This document shows positions 1-10,899 of a DNA stretch of 64,000 bases, piece by piece. This stretch comes from Haemonchus contortus (lineage: Eukaryota > Nematoda > Chromadorea > Rhabditida > Trichostrongylidae). Made by a program: the position numbers and the translations under genes. The DNA lies in contig LS997566.1 of assembly GCA_000469685.2 (NCBI GenBank), positions 18,109,545-18,173,544 on the forward strand. The letters are read 5' to 3'. The notes below the pieces were generated by a model that searched no databases, was not told the origin of the DNA, and saw only the letters and a program-made list of their open reading frames with translations. The stretch's first letter is position 1. The number at the start of each line of letters is the position of its first letter.

Positions 1-1198
1 CTGTAACAATTGGCGCCTTACCTATAATCTTGTTCCCGCCAATCGTTTAAATAGTGCCTTCTATGAATGTTCACTATTTAAAGCCTCATACACTGAAATG
101 GTCTACAAAGCCCATGATTTTGGAGAATTCACCTAAATCTTGACAGAATACAAGTTTTTCTTTTGTTCCCAGAAGTTTTTACTTGTTTTACACGAATAAA
201 AGCTTATTACTCATGAATGCAGTGAACTAAACATGGTGTCTGTCCCGCGGAACGATGTCCGTCAATGGTGAGCGACGATTAGTCAGCACCTTCAAACCGT
301 CTCGCCCCGTGGGCGCGCGAACGAAAAACACTCTCGTCGTCAACGTGTTCAGAAAAAACCTCAGCACACAGTGAAACATTTATTGTCTGTCGCGAGCCGA
401 CGGAACCACATTCAGAGTGTTCGGATAACATTTGTACTTTCTGGAACTGGCACAGTGAAGTGGAGGCGTCAACTCGAGCTGTCGGTTAGTCGAGAGAGGC
501 GGTTCCTGCGCACACGGCACTACTCGACGGACCAAGAGATTTGGCGCACGCACTTGGTGGCAACGGTGATGGCGGTGCTGGTGAAGAATATGTGGGGTGT
601 TTGCCGGCGACCAACGACGACCCTTCGACTTACCGTTCGGGTTTCGAGATAGGCAGCACACGAGCATATAAAGGAGGGCGGATATAATCGCTGGCTAGCG
701 ACATCTAATGCGGCTATTTCTAACCCGGGAACGGCAATTAATCTAGGCAGAGCATGTCGAGTCTTCATCGTCGGTCGCCGACATTGCGATGGACCCAGCT
801 ACGAGTAGAGGAAGGAGATGTGGACGCTGTACGGCTACGCACTATACACAGCAGGTCAGGAAACGACGACAGGAAGGAGCCGGAATAGGAGGAGAGGAGA
901 TCATCTTCGCTGAGATCGGACGAGGTGATCGTAATTGGAGCGTCGACGGAATAGGCGGGCGCCCGCCGCTCTAGCACACTATCAGGACAGCAGTAGTTCG
1001 ACAGCACGGACCGGTAGATAGGAGAGAGTAGGGCTGAAATAGAATGTTTAAGTTGAGGTATAGGCTCCTCAACAGAATAATCTAAGATTTCAACAAGTGT
1101 GCTTAATATGCTGGCTTTATGCCCCCATAATTGATGGATTGATGCTCCCACGGTACTCGTCCGTAATGTGCAACTCTGTAAACAGATCAACATCGAAA

Positions 1199-1258
1199 CC
1201 GTAGCCAACATGGTTTGTCGCAAGAATCAGTTCCTGCGACAAACCATGTTGGCTACGG
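1199..1258. repeat. Perfect 24-bp inverted repeat with 12-nt loop
   Basis: Arms 1199-1222 and 1235-1258 are exact reverse complements (ccgtagccaacatggtttg... arm). Homology stops abruptly at both ends. There is no U tract and no gene end nearby, so it is not a terminator. Confidence 0.9.
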
Positions 1259-1626
1259 CCACGATGTTACTACGGTTTGGCTTTTAATTCTTAGTTCAAA
1301 ACGTTTCGTTCCACTGGATAGCTTATCAATGTTATGATCCTATGCAGTCGTTTGGTTTCTCCCTAATTTCTCATCATTTCTCTTTCCGTTTCCTCCTTTC
1401 CTCTCTGTTTCCTCCTTTCCAAGCAATCTTCAACTCCTATAATGATTCACATGCCCGTCCTTGACGAGAGAGCCCCCTTGACACTCCAAAATGTTGAAGT
1501 CATAGTTGAGTCAGCAAATGGGAAAGGAGGAAAAGGTGTAACAAAAAAGAAAGCTCTACAAATGTGTGGGTTTGATACCGGATATAAAAAACGGTAAAGG
1601 ACTTACTATATGAAATAAAGTTTGGC

Positions 1627-1729
1627 TTAGTGCACAAGAGGTGCCTTGTCAGAGTCGAGTAGTCCAGATGGAGCAGTTTTCTCGCCAGGTTGAACCTTTG
1701 CGATCTCCTCCATAACCGGTACAGGTCCA
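1627..1729 (-). CDS. Neurensin-like gene, exon 6 (C terminus and stop)
   Basis: Terminal exon after acceptor ctctttccag. It reads PVPVMEEIAKVQPGEKT and ends SDKAPLVH with a TAA stop. The frame continues exactly from exon 5. Confidence 0.75.
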
Positions 1730-4700
1730 CTGGAAAGAGCTCAGTATTACGATTACTGTGATATTTCTGGCTTATTTTCATCTTAATTGTAATAAGTGTT
1801 CGTATAATTGAAAAAAAAAACCATCAATGTTACCTCGAATGCGATACAGAAGGTTTTTCCTGAGGATATATGCGTACAGGTGGTTCGTTGGGCGAGTTAT
1901 CCTCACTCATGAAGCCAGCAAGTCTTTTTGATCCAATACAAGCAGCCAAGGTCGGAATTATCAGAGACACAGCAAGTAGTATAGCGCCAGATGCGAACAC
2001 ACAGAAACCTGAGTACGAATTGAATTTTGAAGTTGTACCAGAAACAAAATGAAATCAAAAATTTGAATGTAAATGAATTGACGTCTGTAGTAAGGAATGT
2101 ATTTAAAGGCACCGTTTACGATAAATTTAGGGTACCCTTTTTTGACGGGAATTGATAGAACTACTCTAGAACTAAAGCGAAAAAAGCGCACAAAACGATG
2201 AACAAAAAGAAATAGAAAGGGTCAAAAAAGAGCTGGAAAGGGGGGTTGGACGAGTTTCACATTGGAAGAACGGCGGTTAAGGGAGTGTTCGGGCGAGTGC
2301 ACGAAGGCGACGCAATGTCTGCAATAGCAGACAACACACCCAATTTGCCTGACAATCTGACTGGCAGACTGGCAATTTGCCAACCAGCTTATCGATTTTT
2401 CACCAACTTCGCTCCAATGCGAAAGTGGTGAACGGCAATTAGATTTCGTAGTCAGCCTAGCGAGGGGCGGAGGGCGACCGTGGCTCACTCTCCGGCCCCT
2501 TATTGTGCCCTATCCAGACCGTTTTCCGACCTCATTCCTGCACAAATGGTATCAGAGGAGGCGTCGAATTCAAACCATGTGCAGATCTCCGAAACCATTT
2601 TTTTCGTGAACAGTGCCTCAAGATGTGAAGGGACACTCGAGTTAAGAGGAACGCCTGTTCCTGGGCGTCAAAGTTGTGCAATGCGCCTATCAGTGGAAAG
2701 GAAGGTCGGAGCGGCGGAATGGGTGGCGGAGGTGGGAAGGTTAATGCAGGATCTGTGTGAATCAGTGCATAACAATCACGCAAAAGAAAAAAAAAAATCA
2801 AGGTGATGTGATGCTTATGTCATTGAAGGTGAATGAATGTGGTCCTCAGTGCTACATTGAAGGCGGCTTGAATCCACTATGCCTGTTGGAAAAAATGGCG
2901 TGAATGTGGGGCGAGTGAAGTGTAAAAGAGTCCATGCTACAGCGGCACTTTACTGTGAGATGGGCAGTAGGAAAGGTTTTGTGCAATCGATCCGCCGCAT
3001 GCGGCTGTCGCGGACCATTTGGCTCATTATAAAAGTTCTAGCGTTCTTCGTACAGCTCAATTGCTGTACGATTATTATAATACTTATGACATGATTCTAT
3101 TGTTAGTTCTTTTGTTCCTGAATTTCTTACTTGCTACTGCGTTCTGCTACATTCCTTCGCGAGCGGCGTCTTTCTCGCAGCGACGCGACAATTGCGTTCC
3201 TACTGCACCACACCCCACTTTACCATTTGCCATTATAACGTTTGGAGCGTATTTTTATGTCCCCGCAAGTCACTATACGTATTTGTCATATTCGCATTCA
3301 ACGTTCCCAAAATAAACTCAAGTACGTCAGAATTTCAGTTTATGGTTGAATGATAGGGGGAATTCCATGCTTCATCGTCCGGAAACGGTAAAGTGCACTT
3401 TTGTGGGAATCCCAGGTTCAATAACGAAGATAATCTATGATATATTGGAAGAATCGGATTGGCAAAGAAAAAGCAAAACGGGATCTCATTTGACAACACT
3501 TTGAAGCACGCACCGCACCTGCATTTTCAGTTGGAAATTTACATAGAAGGTAGTTAAATCTTCTCATTTCCAAATATCACCAACATTCGGCACGAAAATA
3601 TAATGCGGGAATTTAGAGTCCCATTTCTCTCATCCTCTGGTCTCGGCATAACAATTTATAAATAAAAGTATTCTTGTGTAAGATTTCGAGTGAACTGCTT
3701 ATTAAACTTGATTGCCCGGTCTTTAGACTCACTTATCTTCTTGGAAAGCCTGAACTCAGCTCGGAGTCATAATCGCACCCCATCTAGACGGGATCAAGAA
3801 TAATGCTGCAGAATGAACCCTGTTGGAAGAAGTGATGAGTTTTTGTGGCAACCACCTCGGCGCTTGGTGATATTTTTTGAATTAATTGGCTTCTCTTTAG
3901 CCTTGGTTACTACGCCGCTCTCAGAATCCTTTTCCACCTTCAACCTAACTGTGACATTCTCTATGTGTGCCCGTTTTTAAAGTATTTGCTATTTGATTAA
4001 GAGCTGTTTTGGGAAGTGAAATGCGAGGACACGTATTGCTGGGTGTTGGGAGCATCTGCCCCTTTTTTCTTATGATAAGGCATCGAGTTCACTGTATAGC
4101 CTGTATAGCCAATTATGTAGAACAATGTACAGAAGCGAGAAGTCAGAACAAAAACAGCAGCGATTGATGCTACGTTAAAGGTCGTACTATTTCATTACCA
4201 CAAGCTGGCATGAAAAATAACTTTTCTAGCAAACTCTAAATAAAAATGCTTACCAACAGTCTTCCATAGTCTCATAGGATCGCGTAGCATTTCTCGTAGT
4301 TTGTCTTGTGGAACATAATAGCCTCCGTCTTCGTCCTGGAACTCGTCTAATTCGATGTTTGAAAATACGAACAGTGACAAAATCGATATTTGAAAGTTGA
4401 AAAAATACATTCCTGTTCATTTCATTATTATCTAAAATTAGCGAAATCGGAAAGAAATGAAAGGCTTTTTGATACTGTCGAGCGATTCACAGCAACTACA
4501 TATATAAGAGGCTAAACGTCGGGATTTGTGACGTTCAGATTCACCCGTGCGGAATCTTCAGTTTGATCTTTGACGGCTTGTGGAAAGTTGATTTGGCGTG
4601 AAGTAAGATATTCATCAACTTAGTTCAACGATAATACTCCACACCGAGCATAAGAACCGCAATTAACACTTTAATTTGCATGTTGGGATAGACTACCCAA

Positions 4701-7700
4701 CCGTTCAGAGGTATCTCATGCGTGAGTTAACTGACTGTGACTGTTCATTCACAACTCGAGAACACTCATCCATTTCGAACTGCGCTGAGGCTATGATGAA
4801 TAACCATCGATATACATTTCTGCGTTACATCAGAAGAGACCGTCAGAGTCAATCTTCGTAGCTTCGCGATGATCCCGTCAATAGACTTCAAGAGTTGTTT
4901 CTATGGAAGCATTCGGTCTTTCTTGATTCGGTCCTGCTTGACGAGGAATGAGAGAACAATAGAGGCTTTCAGGGAAGGTTTCACTCAAGATCCGCTCACT
5001 TCTTGGTTTGCGATTAGATGAGAATTCATGGAAAGAATTTTCACGGAGTTAGTCCGATTTCCTGAGAAGTTATGAGATAAGTTTGAATGGTTTATCTGGT
5101 GGGATTATCTGGTGGGAGTGCTTATTAGAAGAAATGAAGTCGAATGAGTATGAATTAACGGTTTTGCTTCTCGACTAAACAGAGCAGCAATTATCCTCAA
5201 ATTTCCCCCTCACCTGTTATTGAGGCGTTGGCGGGCAGAGCAAACTCCGATCCCTGAGTTGTCATCTGAGAATGGAAAACGTAATGCTAACAGTTTCCCA
5301 GGGAAAACTCGTAACCACTCAATCACCATTGTGCTCAATTGAAGATGTTTTTAAACGGAGAGGCTTAGTTTCAATAAACGTTTCCCTTCCAGTTTTCTCA
5401 TATGCATCGTCATATTCACACGAGGGTACATAACCATGACGAGTGCTTAAGCTGCAGGAGTTTTCTTTTCAACAAACTTTTTTTCCCATTTCGCCTGCTC
5501 ATCGTACAGTGGTTACGAGTTTAGGAGATCCCGTTTTTTAATTGTTTTTGAGGGGAGTGTCCTGTGAGGGAGGGTATCAACAAGCAGGGAAGGGGAACGC
5601 GAAAACAAATATTCTCTTGAAGGCCGATGAATTTCTTGACTTGAACACAAATAGCCCATAGAATTCGTGAACATATGTGAAAATGAACACAATGAATAGG
5701 TAGCCTTGAATAGGTAGCTTTCCCAGTTCCCGATAGCGAGCATAAATGCATCGAACATCGGGAACGCTTTCTGAATATTGCGCTAACTCGGTTCTCAGGG
5801 GTTAATCGGGGTAAGCAAGCAATGACGTTTGGGCTAACAGCTCTCCTGACGCAGCAGACCCAGATGGACTACATTTACTTTTTGATATGTCTTGATCAGA
5901 GTAAGCGATACCCAATGGGGTTGCTTGCTTATAACGGAGTGGGGCAAGGTTGGGAATAATGATGACAGCTCTATCAGGTTGACCCCTACTCAAAACCAGA
6001 TTTAGGGAAATGCTGACAAAAAGATGAATAGATTCTCGATAATTGTAGACAAATAGTGACGATGCAAGCTGCCCTCGTTGTTTTTGTATAATTCGAGAAA
6101 ATTCGCCGCGTTGAAAAATATGAGCGTCTTTCATCTGGAATTAGCGAACTAATTGGATGAGCATGTGGGCGATGGGGAATGGGACCAGCCGCTGTCCAAA
6201 TCACATCGCCTTGTCGGCGTTCTTCCGGGTGACTGAACGTGGTCTGCCAGCCCCGTTCAATCACCCGGAAGACTAACTGATTTATGAGAACGCGCCTAGT
6301 TTTCTCTAGTTTCAGTGGCTACTAGCGATCCTCTGAAACTGGACAAAAGTAGGCGCGATATCCCAAGCTGTAAGGAAAAGCGTCTGTTCACATCCAAGGT
6401 TGTTCAGACCCCACAAAGCCAGGTCACTAAGGAACAGATGCAATGATATCATCCATCAAACATCGTCCAACGTCGTCTGGTGGGGTGCAGTTTAGAAGTA
6501 CTACCCGAGACCTCTGGGCTTACAAAGCAGCAGAATTTTCACTGGATCCATCACTTCACAGAATTCGTTGCTCTCCTCCAGAGTGTGACTCTGGGAAGTT
6601 CCCCCTTCCCCCTTCAAGATCACTCAGTGTTCTCAACCCTCGCATTTCTCTACTACTCTAGTGCGGCACATCATCACCGCTCATGATAGATTAAATCGGA
6701 AGCTACCCTTTCCAAGATATTAAATATTTATCAATAACGGAATTTTTAATCGCACTGCTATTCGTATGAATCCTAATTACTTCTTAGAACACGCAGAATT
6801 TTCAAAGCTGAAACGAAAAATAGTTAATCTGAATAATGCATGGCGCGTGCTCACTCACCTCATAGATGACAATCTTATATATGCTTTGTTCAATGCCTTC
6901 GTGAGGCCATGTATAGCCGATGACAATCGAAACGGCTCCGCCGATCAGAAGAAGTAGTCCTAGAACGGTGCACAGACGACAGATGAAAAGTCCACGTCGT
7001 TGAGCAGGAGGTGGTGGAAGAAGGTACCTGTAGTGAAGAACGCAGTTATGTGGGAGATGTCTTCTTCGGGTTTATTGGACTGAAGAAGAATGTTCAATCT
7101 CAGCTCTTGTTTTTACGCTTAAGATTAATGAGACAGGCTGACAACTCCCTAGGAGGTTAGGAGGATAGGTATGAGGGTAGCTGAGAGGCAAACAACCCAG
7201 AAATAGAGTGTTCCTACTGGTTTTGAACCTGCTCCTTGCTAATCCTAAACATGATGCCTTCCTTCATCTCGTCAGAAATATGCGCCTGTCAGTATGAAGC
7301 CGTTTCTGGATGCCAATTTCTAATGCTATTCAATTTGCTCTATTCATCAAATGCTCTTTAATCTTAGAGGTTATGGGCTCAATAGAGTACGTCCACATGA
7401 GTCAGAGCTTCATCAGCGTCTTTCGTAGGTCCGATCCTCAAAACGATCTATTCAAAAAAAGTCGGCTGGGAATATGTATAATTTTCCTTTTCCCAGTTGC
7501 GCCTTAGGGCAGAAAAGGCAGAGCTAACAAGTGGCTGAAGTTTTAAGTACAGAGGAGTCATTCTCCCAAAAGGCTTCTGCAATTTGAACTTACCTATCGC
7601 TACCTTTTAAAGACACCAATACTGGAGGAATCCGTACAAACGATTTAATGAACTGTTGTATGTGCACTTACCACGCTCCACCTTGTTCCATATCTTCTAC

Positions 7701-8353
7701 TGTTGGGGAGAGATAGAAATTGTGCAGGTAGCTGCGTATGCCAAAGCCTCGGGGCGCCGACACCTAAATGCGAAGGTTCATAGTTTATGCCGTTCATCAG
7801 TAGAGTTTTCTGATGCCCGCAAGCGTCCGCCATCTAGGCAGAATCGTAGAGGATTTTTATTACGTCCAAGGTGATCGATTTGGAACGATGAGCTGCGTGC
7901 AAGCCAAAGTATTCATGATCCCAAACTATCTGGCACTAAATGGCGGGCGCTTGTGTACTAATAGAAAGCTCGGTTGGCCTGGATTTCGATCTGAGATTTT
8001 ATGCTATAACCGTGGTCATGTCATGGCACCTATAGCCACTTAAAATGTATGACTAATCAATATTTTCACCTAAATCGACCGCAAGAAGTTGGTCGTTTTC
8101 TAAGGAACAGATTTTTACCTTTCTTCACGAAAATAGCAGACATGGTTCAACTGGGGCTTATGGCAGATATATCCTAAGGCTGATGGATGAGGTGGAACAA
8201 AAAGTGGTGGTCATAAATCAAAAAGCAATGTGGTGAACCTATAAATTAAACATCGAAACCGTCACTCACCTCATCGACGAGGGCGGTCGGCTTCGTCCCT
8301 GACGGCGAAAGCTTGTCTTTCTTGCCGCCACAACCCAATCGGAAGCCCGTCAT
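1627..8353 (-). CDS. Two-pass membrane protein, neurensin-like (six exons)
   Basis: Six minus-strand exons (8353-8266, 7699-7672, 7027-6859, 4335-4254, 2008-1834, 1729-1627) join with GT-AG borders and compatible phases to 645 nt, or 214 residues plus stop. The protein starts MTGFRLGCGGKKDK, has a proline patch (LLPPPPAQRRG) before a first membrane helix at about residues 53-76 ending GYTWP, an acidic tyrosine-bearing loop (DEDGGYYVPQDK), a second helix at about 125-148, and a polar tail ending in LVH. Two close helices, a G-Y-x-x-P motif after helix 1, about 200 residues and a cytosolic tail fit the neurensin family of neuronal vesicle membrane proteins. That assignment rests on topology and local motifs, so it is tentative; the exon structure is firmer. 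Further 5' untranslated or coding exons are possible because the first exon also has an acceptor-like site upstream of the ATG. Confidence 0.68.
1834..2008 (-). CDS. Neurensin-like gene, exon 5 (second membrane helix)
   Basis: Encodes a hydrophobic segment (ASGAILLAVSLIIPTLAAC) and the start of the cytosolic tail (SEDNSPNEPPVRIYPQEK). Acceptor ctcag, donor gtaacatt; phase 1 in, phase 2 out. Confidence 0.75.
2104..2470. repeat. Degenerate copy of AAGGCACAGTTCACGATAA repeat family
   Basis: Starts aaaggcaccgtttacgataa and goes on with a purine-rich body (gcgaaaaaagcgcacaaaa, ggacgagttt). The same order of motifs occurs near 32859, 46700 and 58474. The right end is uncertain. Probably a MITE relic. 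Confidence 0.5.
4254..4335 (-). CDS. Neurensin-like gene, exon 4 (inter-helix loop)
   Basis: Reads DEDGGYYVPQDKLREMLRDP and then LWKTV. Acceptor gttccag, donor gtaagcat. Phase 0 in and phase 1 out, matching both neighbours. The loop is acidic and tyrosine-bearing; its function is unknown. Confidence 0.75.
6221..6272. repeat. 19-bp inverted repeat, one mismatch
   Basis: Arms 6221-6239 and 6254-6272 (tcttccgggtgactgaacg) differ at one base and flank a 14-nt loop. Same style as the fold-back at 1199. Confidence 0.85.
6859..7027 (-). CDS. Neurensin-like gene, exon 3 (first membrane helix)
   Basis: Encodes the PPPP patch, the basic QRRG stop-transfer-like start, and the first hydrophobic helix (LGLLLLIGGAVSIVIGYTW), then an amphipathic stretch ending IYKIVIYE before donor gtgagtg. 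Phase 2 in, phase 0 out. Confidence 0.78.
7672..7699 (-). CDS. Neurensin-like gene, exon 2 (28-nt microexon)
   Basis: A 28-nt exon reading EDMEQGGA, between a pyrimidine-rich acceptor (cccaacag) and donor gtaagtgc. It begins at phase 1 and ends at phase 2. Tryptophan is completed across the next junction. The size is unusual but the phase fit on both sides supports it. Confidence 0.6.
8266..8353 (-). CDS. Neurensin-like gene, exon 1 (coding part)
   Basis: Begins at the ATG of MTGFRLGCGG, a basic cysteine-containing N terminus. The open frame continues upstream to an acceptor-like AG just above 8379, so the true start could lie further 5'. Two overlapping donors occur four bases apart (GAG|gtga|gtga). 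Only the distal one keeps phase with the next exon, giving codon ATA across the junction. Confidence 0.55.
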
Positions 8354-8707
8354 ACGCACATCCGAAGAGATTCTATGACCTAAAAGTGAAGAATATTGTT
8401 AGTACTAGCAACGGGCAAGAGGGAATGAGGCCATTCATACGAGCCATAATTTCCGAAATTAAACGAGGGGAAAGAAAGTGGATGGGAAAATATGGATAGA
8501 CCAATTCAGAACGTTGAAAGGGAAAATATCAGAATTTCATAAAGGAGGAAATGAAAAGATTGTAATTCAGTGACTGAAAAGACACAGAGTTTCATCGGAG
8601 TCTCTATATGAGGTATGAGGCAGACGGACATCGAAGGAGAACTCGGACGAGAAAAGCAGATAACTGACGTTTCCTCGGACAGCGACAAAGTGTGCTGAGA
8701 ATCATGA

Positions 8708-8726
8708 GGGGGGGGGGGGGGGGGGG
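8708..8726 (+). repeat. Poly(G) run of 19
   Basis: Uninterrupted G tract, followed by a further GA-rich stretch. Similar shorter tracts occur at 16685 (C), 26230 (G) and 61852 (C). Confidence 0.9.
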
Positions 8727-9420
8727 AGGGAAGGAAAAGAATGAGAAAATCGTTGGCTCCGCTTCGCACGAAATTTTGAATAGTAGTCTTTTTGATCACA
8801 TACAAGCACATACCAAGTCATGAGGGCTCACATCAGTGTCTATGGGGAAAGGGGCCGCGTTGAGCACGAAAATGGCCGAAGCATAATTTGTATTACTTGG
8901 ACATAGTTCGATCTTCACAGAGAACTGGAATGGAATCAGGTAAGAAACTGTGATAGTAAAGATGGTCAAAAACTTATGGCTGTGAGAAGACTCAATTAAC
9001 AGAGCGTCATTGGGTTCATACTAAGTAACATGGACTTCAACGCTATGGCTGTTATTCTTCCAATCAACTGAATACCAAATGTCGTAAATCGTGCCGTTTG
9101 GCCACCTACAAACTCCAAGCATTAGTGCACCTACGAATTGACTGAAAATGCAAAGAAAATAGTTATATGTGATTACTGACGCCAGCGAGGAGAGTGGGGG
9201 GGAGGGAGGAAGTAGGATAGCAAGATTCCATATTTCCACTTGCACATCGTGAACGTTGAACTCCATCCACATCGGCCCGATTCCTCCTTTGATGAGATAG
9301 CCCCGCTAAGGTCGGACCCTCTTCCTTTTCGTGTTGACCCTCCGCCTTGACTCCTTCCAAAGTCGAACGTTTGGCCCAAGAGAACAAGAGTTATTGATTT
9401 CCAGCAAAAAAGACAAGCCG

Positions 9421-9540
9421 ACCGACACAAATACAAACCGACACACACATACTCATACACGCACATACATACGCACACAAATGAACGAACAATCAAACAA
9501 ACAGACACACTCAAGCACACAGACAAACCAGCAGACGCAC
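9421..9540 (+). repeat. Low-complexity (ACAC/ACAA)n tract
   Basis: Imperfect CA-rich repeats (cacacacat, acaaacagac). Open frames across it are composition artefacts. Confidence 0.75.
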
Positions 9541-10079
9541 TAAAGCTTGAAAAGCTTAGTCAACTCGAGGAATTCCTAATTTGGGCATTAATATGAGTAA
9601 CTAATAGACAATCGACTACAGGGCATGCATCGCTATTGACTAATAGACATTAGTCATAAGGAAACGTTTATCATACTTTCTCCGAGTTCTTGAAATTTGT
9701 ACCATCATCTTGGGTAAGCTCTGCAGAGTAAGCCATACTTTCTTAAAGTTTATCGTCGAAAATTTCAACACCAGGACTGACCTTAGGAGAATGGTTCAAG
9801 AACTCCATATTGGTGCTCACTGGTGCTATTGGTGTGAACGGAATGGAATGAATAAGGTGCAAGTCTATCCACGTTTATCATATCACCCTGCACCATTCAC
9901 GGTCCAGGCGCCCTCTCATTTTCGATGGACTCAGAAATTATCTGTTGGACAGTTTCATTATGAGCTAGATCACATCATCGAATCTTTTGCTTGATTGACG
10001 TCTCTGTTATTCCGAAACTCTATACTAAATCAGAGCATTGTCTCTTCCAAGTAGATCCTACTCAATGTATATGAGTGAT

Positions 10080-10860
10080 CTGTAAGCTCTACAACAACTT
10101 CAGGGCCAGGATAACACCATTGTACGATCAAGATGTTGCCAACGTGAAGAGATGAGTTTGGCAAGGTGATTCCATCTTGTCAATACTTTCAGTTTCGAAA
10201 GAGACTCTTGAAAAGTCATGCGTCATTTAGAATGGAAAGACTTGGAATTGAAGGTTAACGGCTGCTACTTACATAATCTCCGCTTTGCAGACGACATGTG
10301 CTCATAACAACGAACATTAAGAATGCAGAGCGAATTCTAACCGAATTCGGCAACACAGGTGGATAGACAATGGATTTAATGAAGACGATGTTTATGAGAA
10401 ACGAAACAGACCTGATGGTCCTATCACGGTGAACAAATGAAAAGCTCTGAATGCCCTAGCTACGTGTATCTATGTCGGAAGTCAACATATGAACAGCCTG
10501 GCTCCTGAGCTGAGCAAGAGGAACGGCGTGAAAAGCATTCAAGAACATCAAGGAGGTAGTGAAGGAGAAACACATCCCCTGTGACAGTCAGAAGTTTTGA
10601 CTTTAGCGCAAGTAGGATGAGCATACAGTCAGCGTCGTTCAACGCGATGGGAAATGACAATGCTTTGAGTTTTCCGACGCACACAGGTGGAGAAGGATAA
10701 TTCATGCTCGCGAGTTTCGTCAATAAACCGAAATCAAAGGGGCTGCTTAGGTCAAGCAGAAAATCATGTGGGCCGAGACGGCATGTGATTCTCTGATGAT
10801 ATTTAACCAAGGAGGTCACTGACGGAATGGAGACGTTTCTTGCACCCACCCCAAAGGCTG
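10080..10860 (+). pseudogene. Decayed non-LTR reverse transcriptase (RTE-like) fragment
   Basis: Across three plus-strand frames the sequence reads as a reverse transcriptase with stops and indels. A segment ending GCYLHNLRFADDM (FADD box at about 10281-10295) is followed by SYVYL near 10460 and LAPELSKRN-like text. The order FADD ... YVYLG ... N-x-x-x-L-x-x-E-L-x-x-R is typical of RTE-type elements common in nematodes. No intact frame exceeds a few dozen codons, so it is a fossil. The 129-codon minus-strand frame over it is an antisense shadow. Confidence 0.6.
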
Positions 10861-10899
10861 GTGTTCAACGGGACGTCAGGCCCGATGAGTGACACTCGA

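Larger units (their letters stand above)
8354..9990. other. Upstream region of the neurensin-like gene; no gene seen
   Basis: Holds a 19-base G run (8708-8726) and a CA-rich tract (9421-9540) that reads as long open frames only because of composition. Any promoter of the neurensin-like gene should lie here or further up. No defined element was recognised. Confidence 0.5.

Noticed and set aside
1199..1258. Rho-independent terminator
   Set aside because: Eukaryotic context, no T tract and not at a gene end.
1870..2052. 60-codon plus-strand ORF
   Set aside because: Antisense to exon 5 of the neurensin-like gene.
4195..4410. 71-codon minus-strand ORF as a whole
   Set aside because: Only 4254-4335 is exon; the rest is intron on both sides.
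9421..9540. CRISPR-like array
   Set aside because: The repeats are simple CA tracts with no regular repeat-spacer structure.
9173..9543. Long frames on both strands
   Set aside because: Arise from CA-rich low-complexity sequence.
10460..10849. 129-codon minus-strand ORF
   Set aside because: Antisense shadow of the decayed reverse transcriptase, whose sense strand carries FADD and YVYL motifs.
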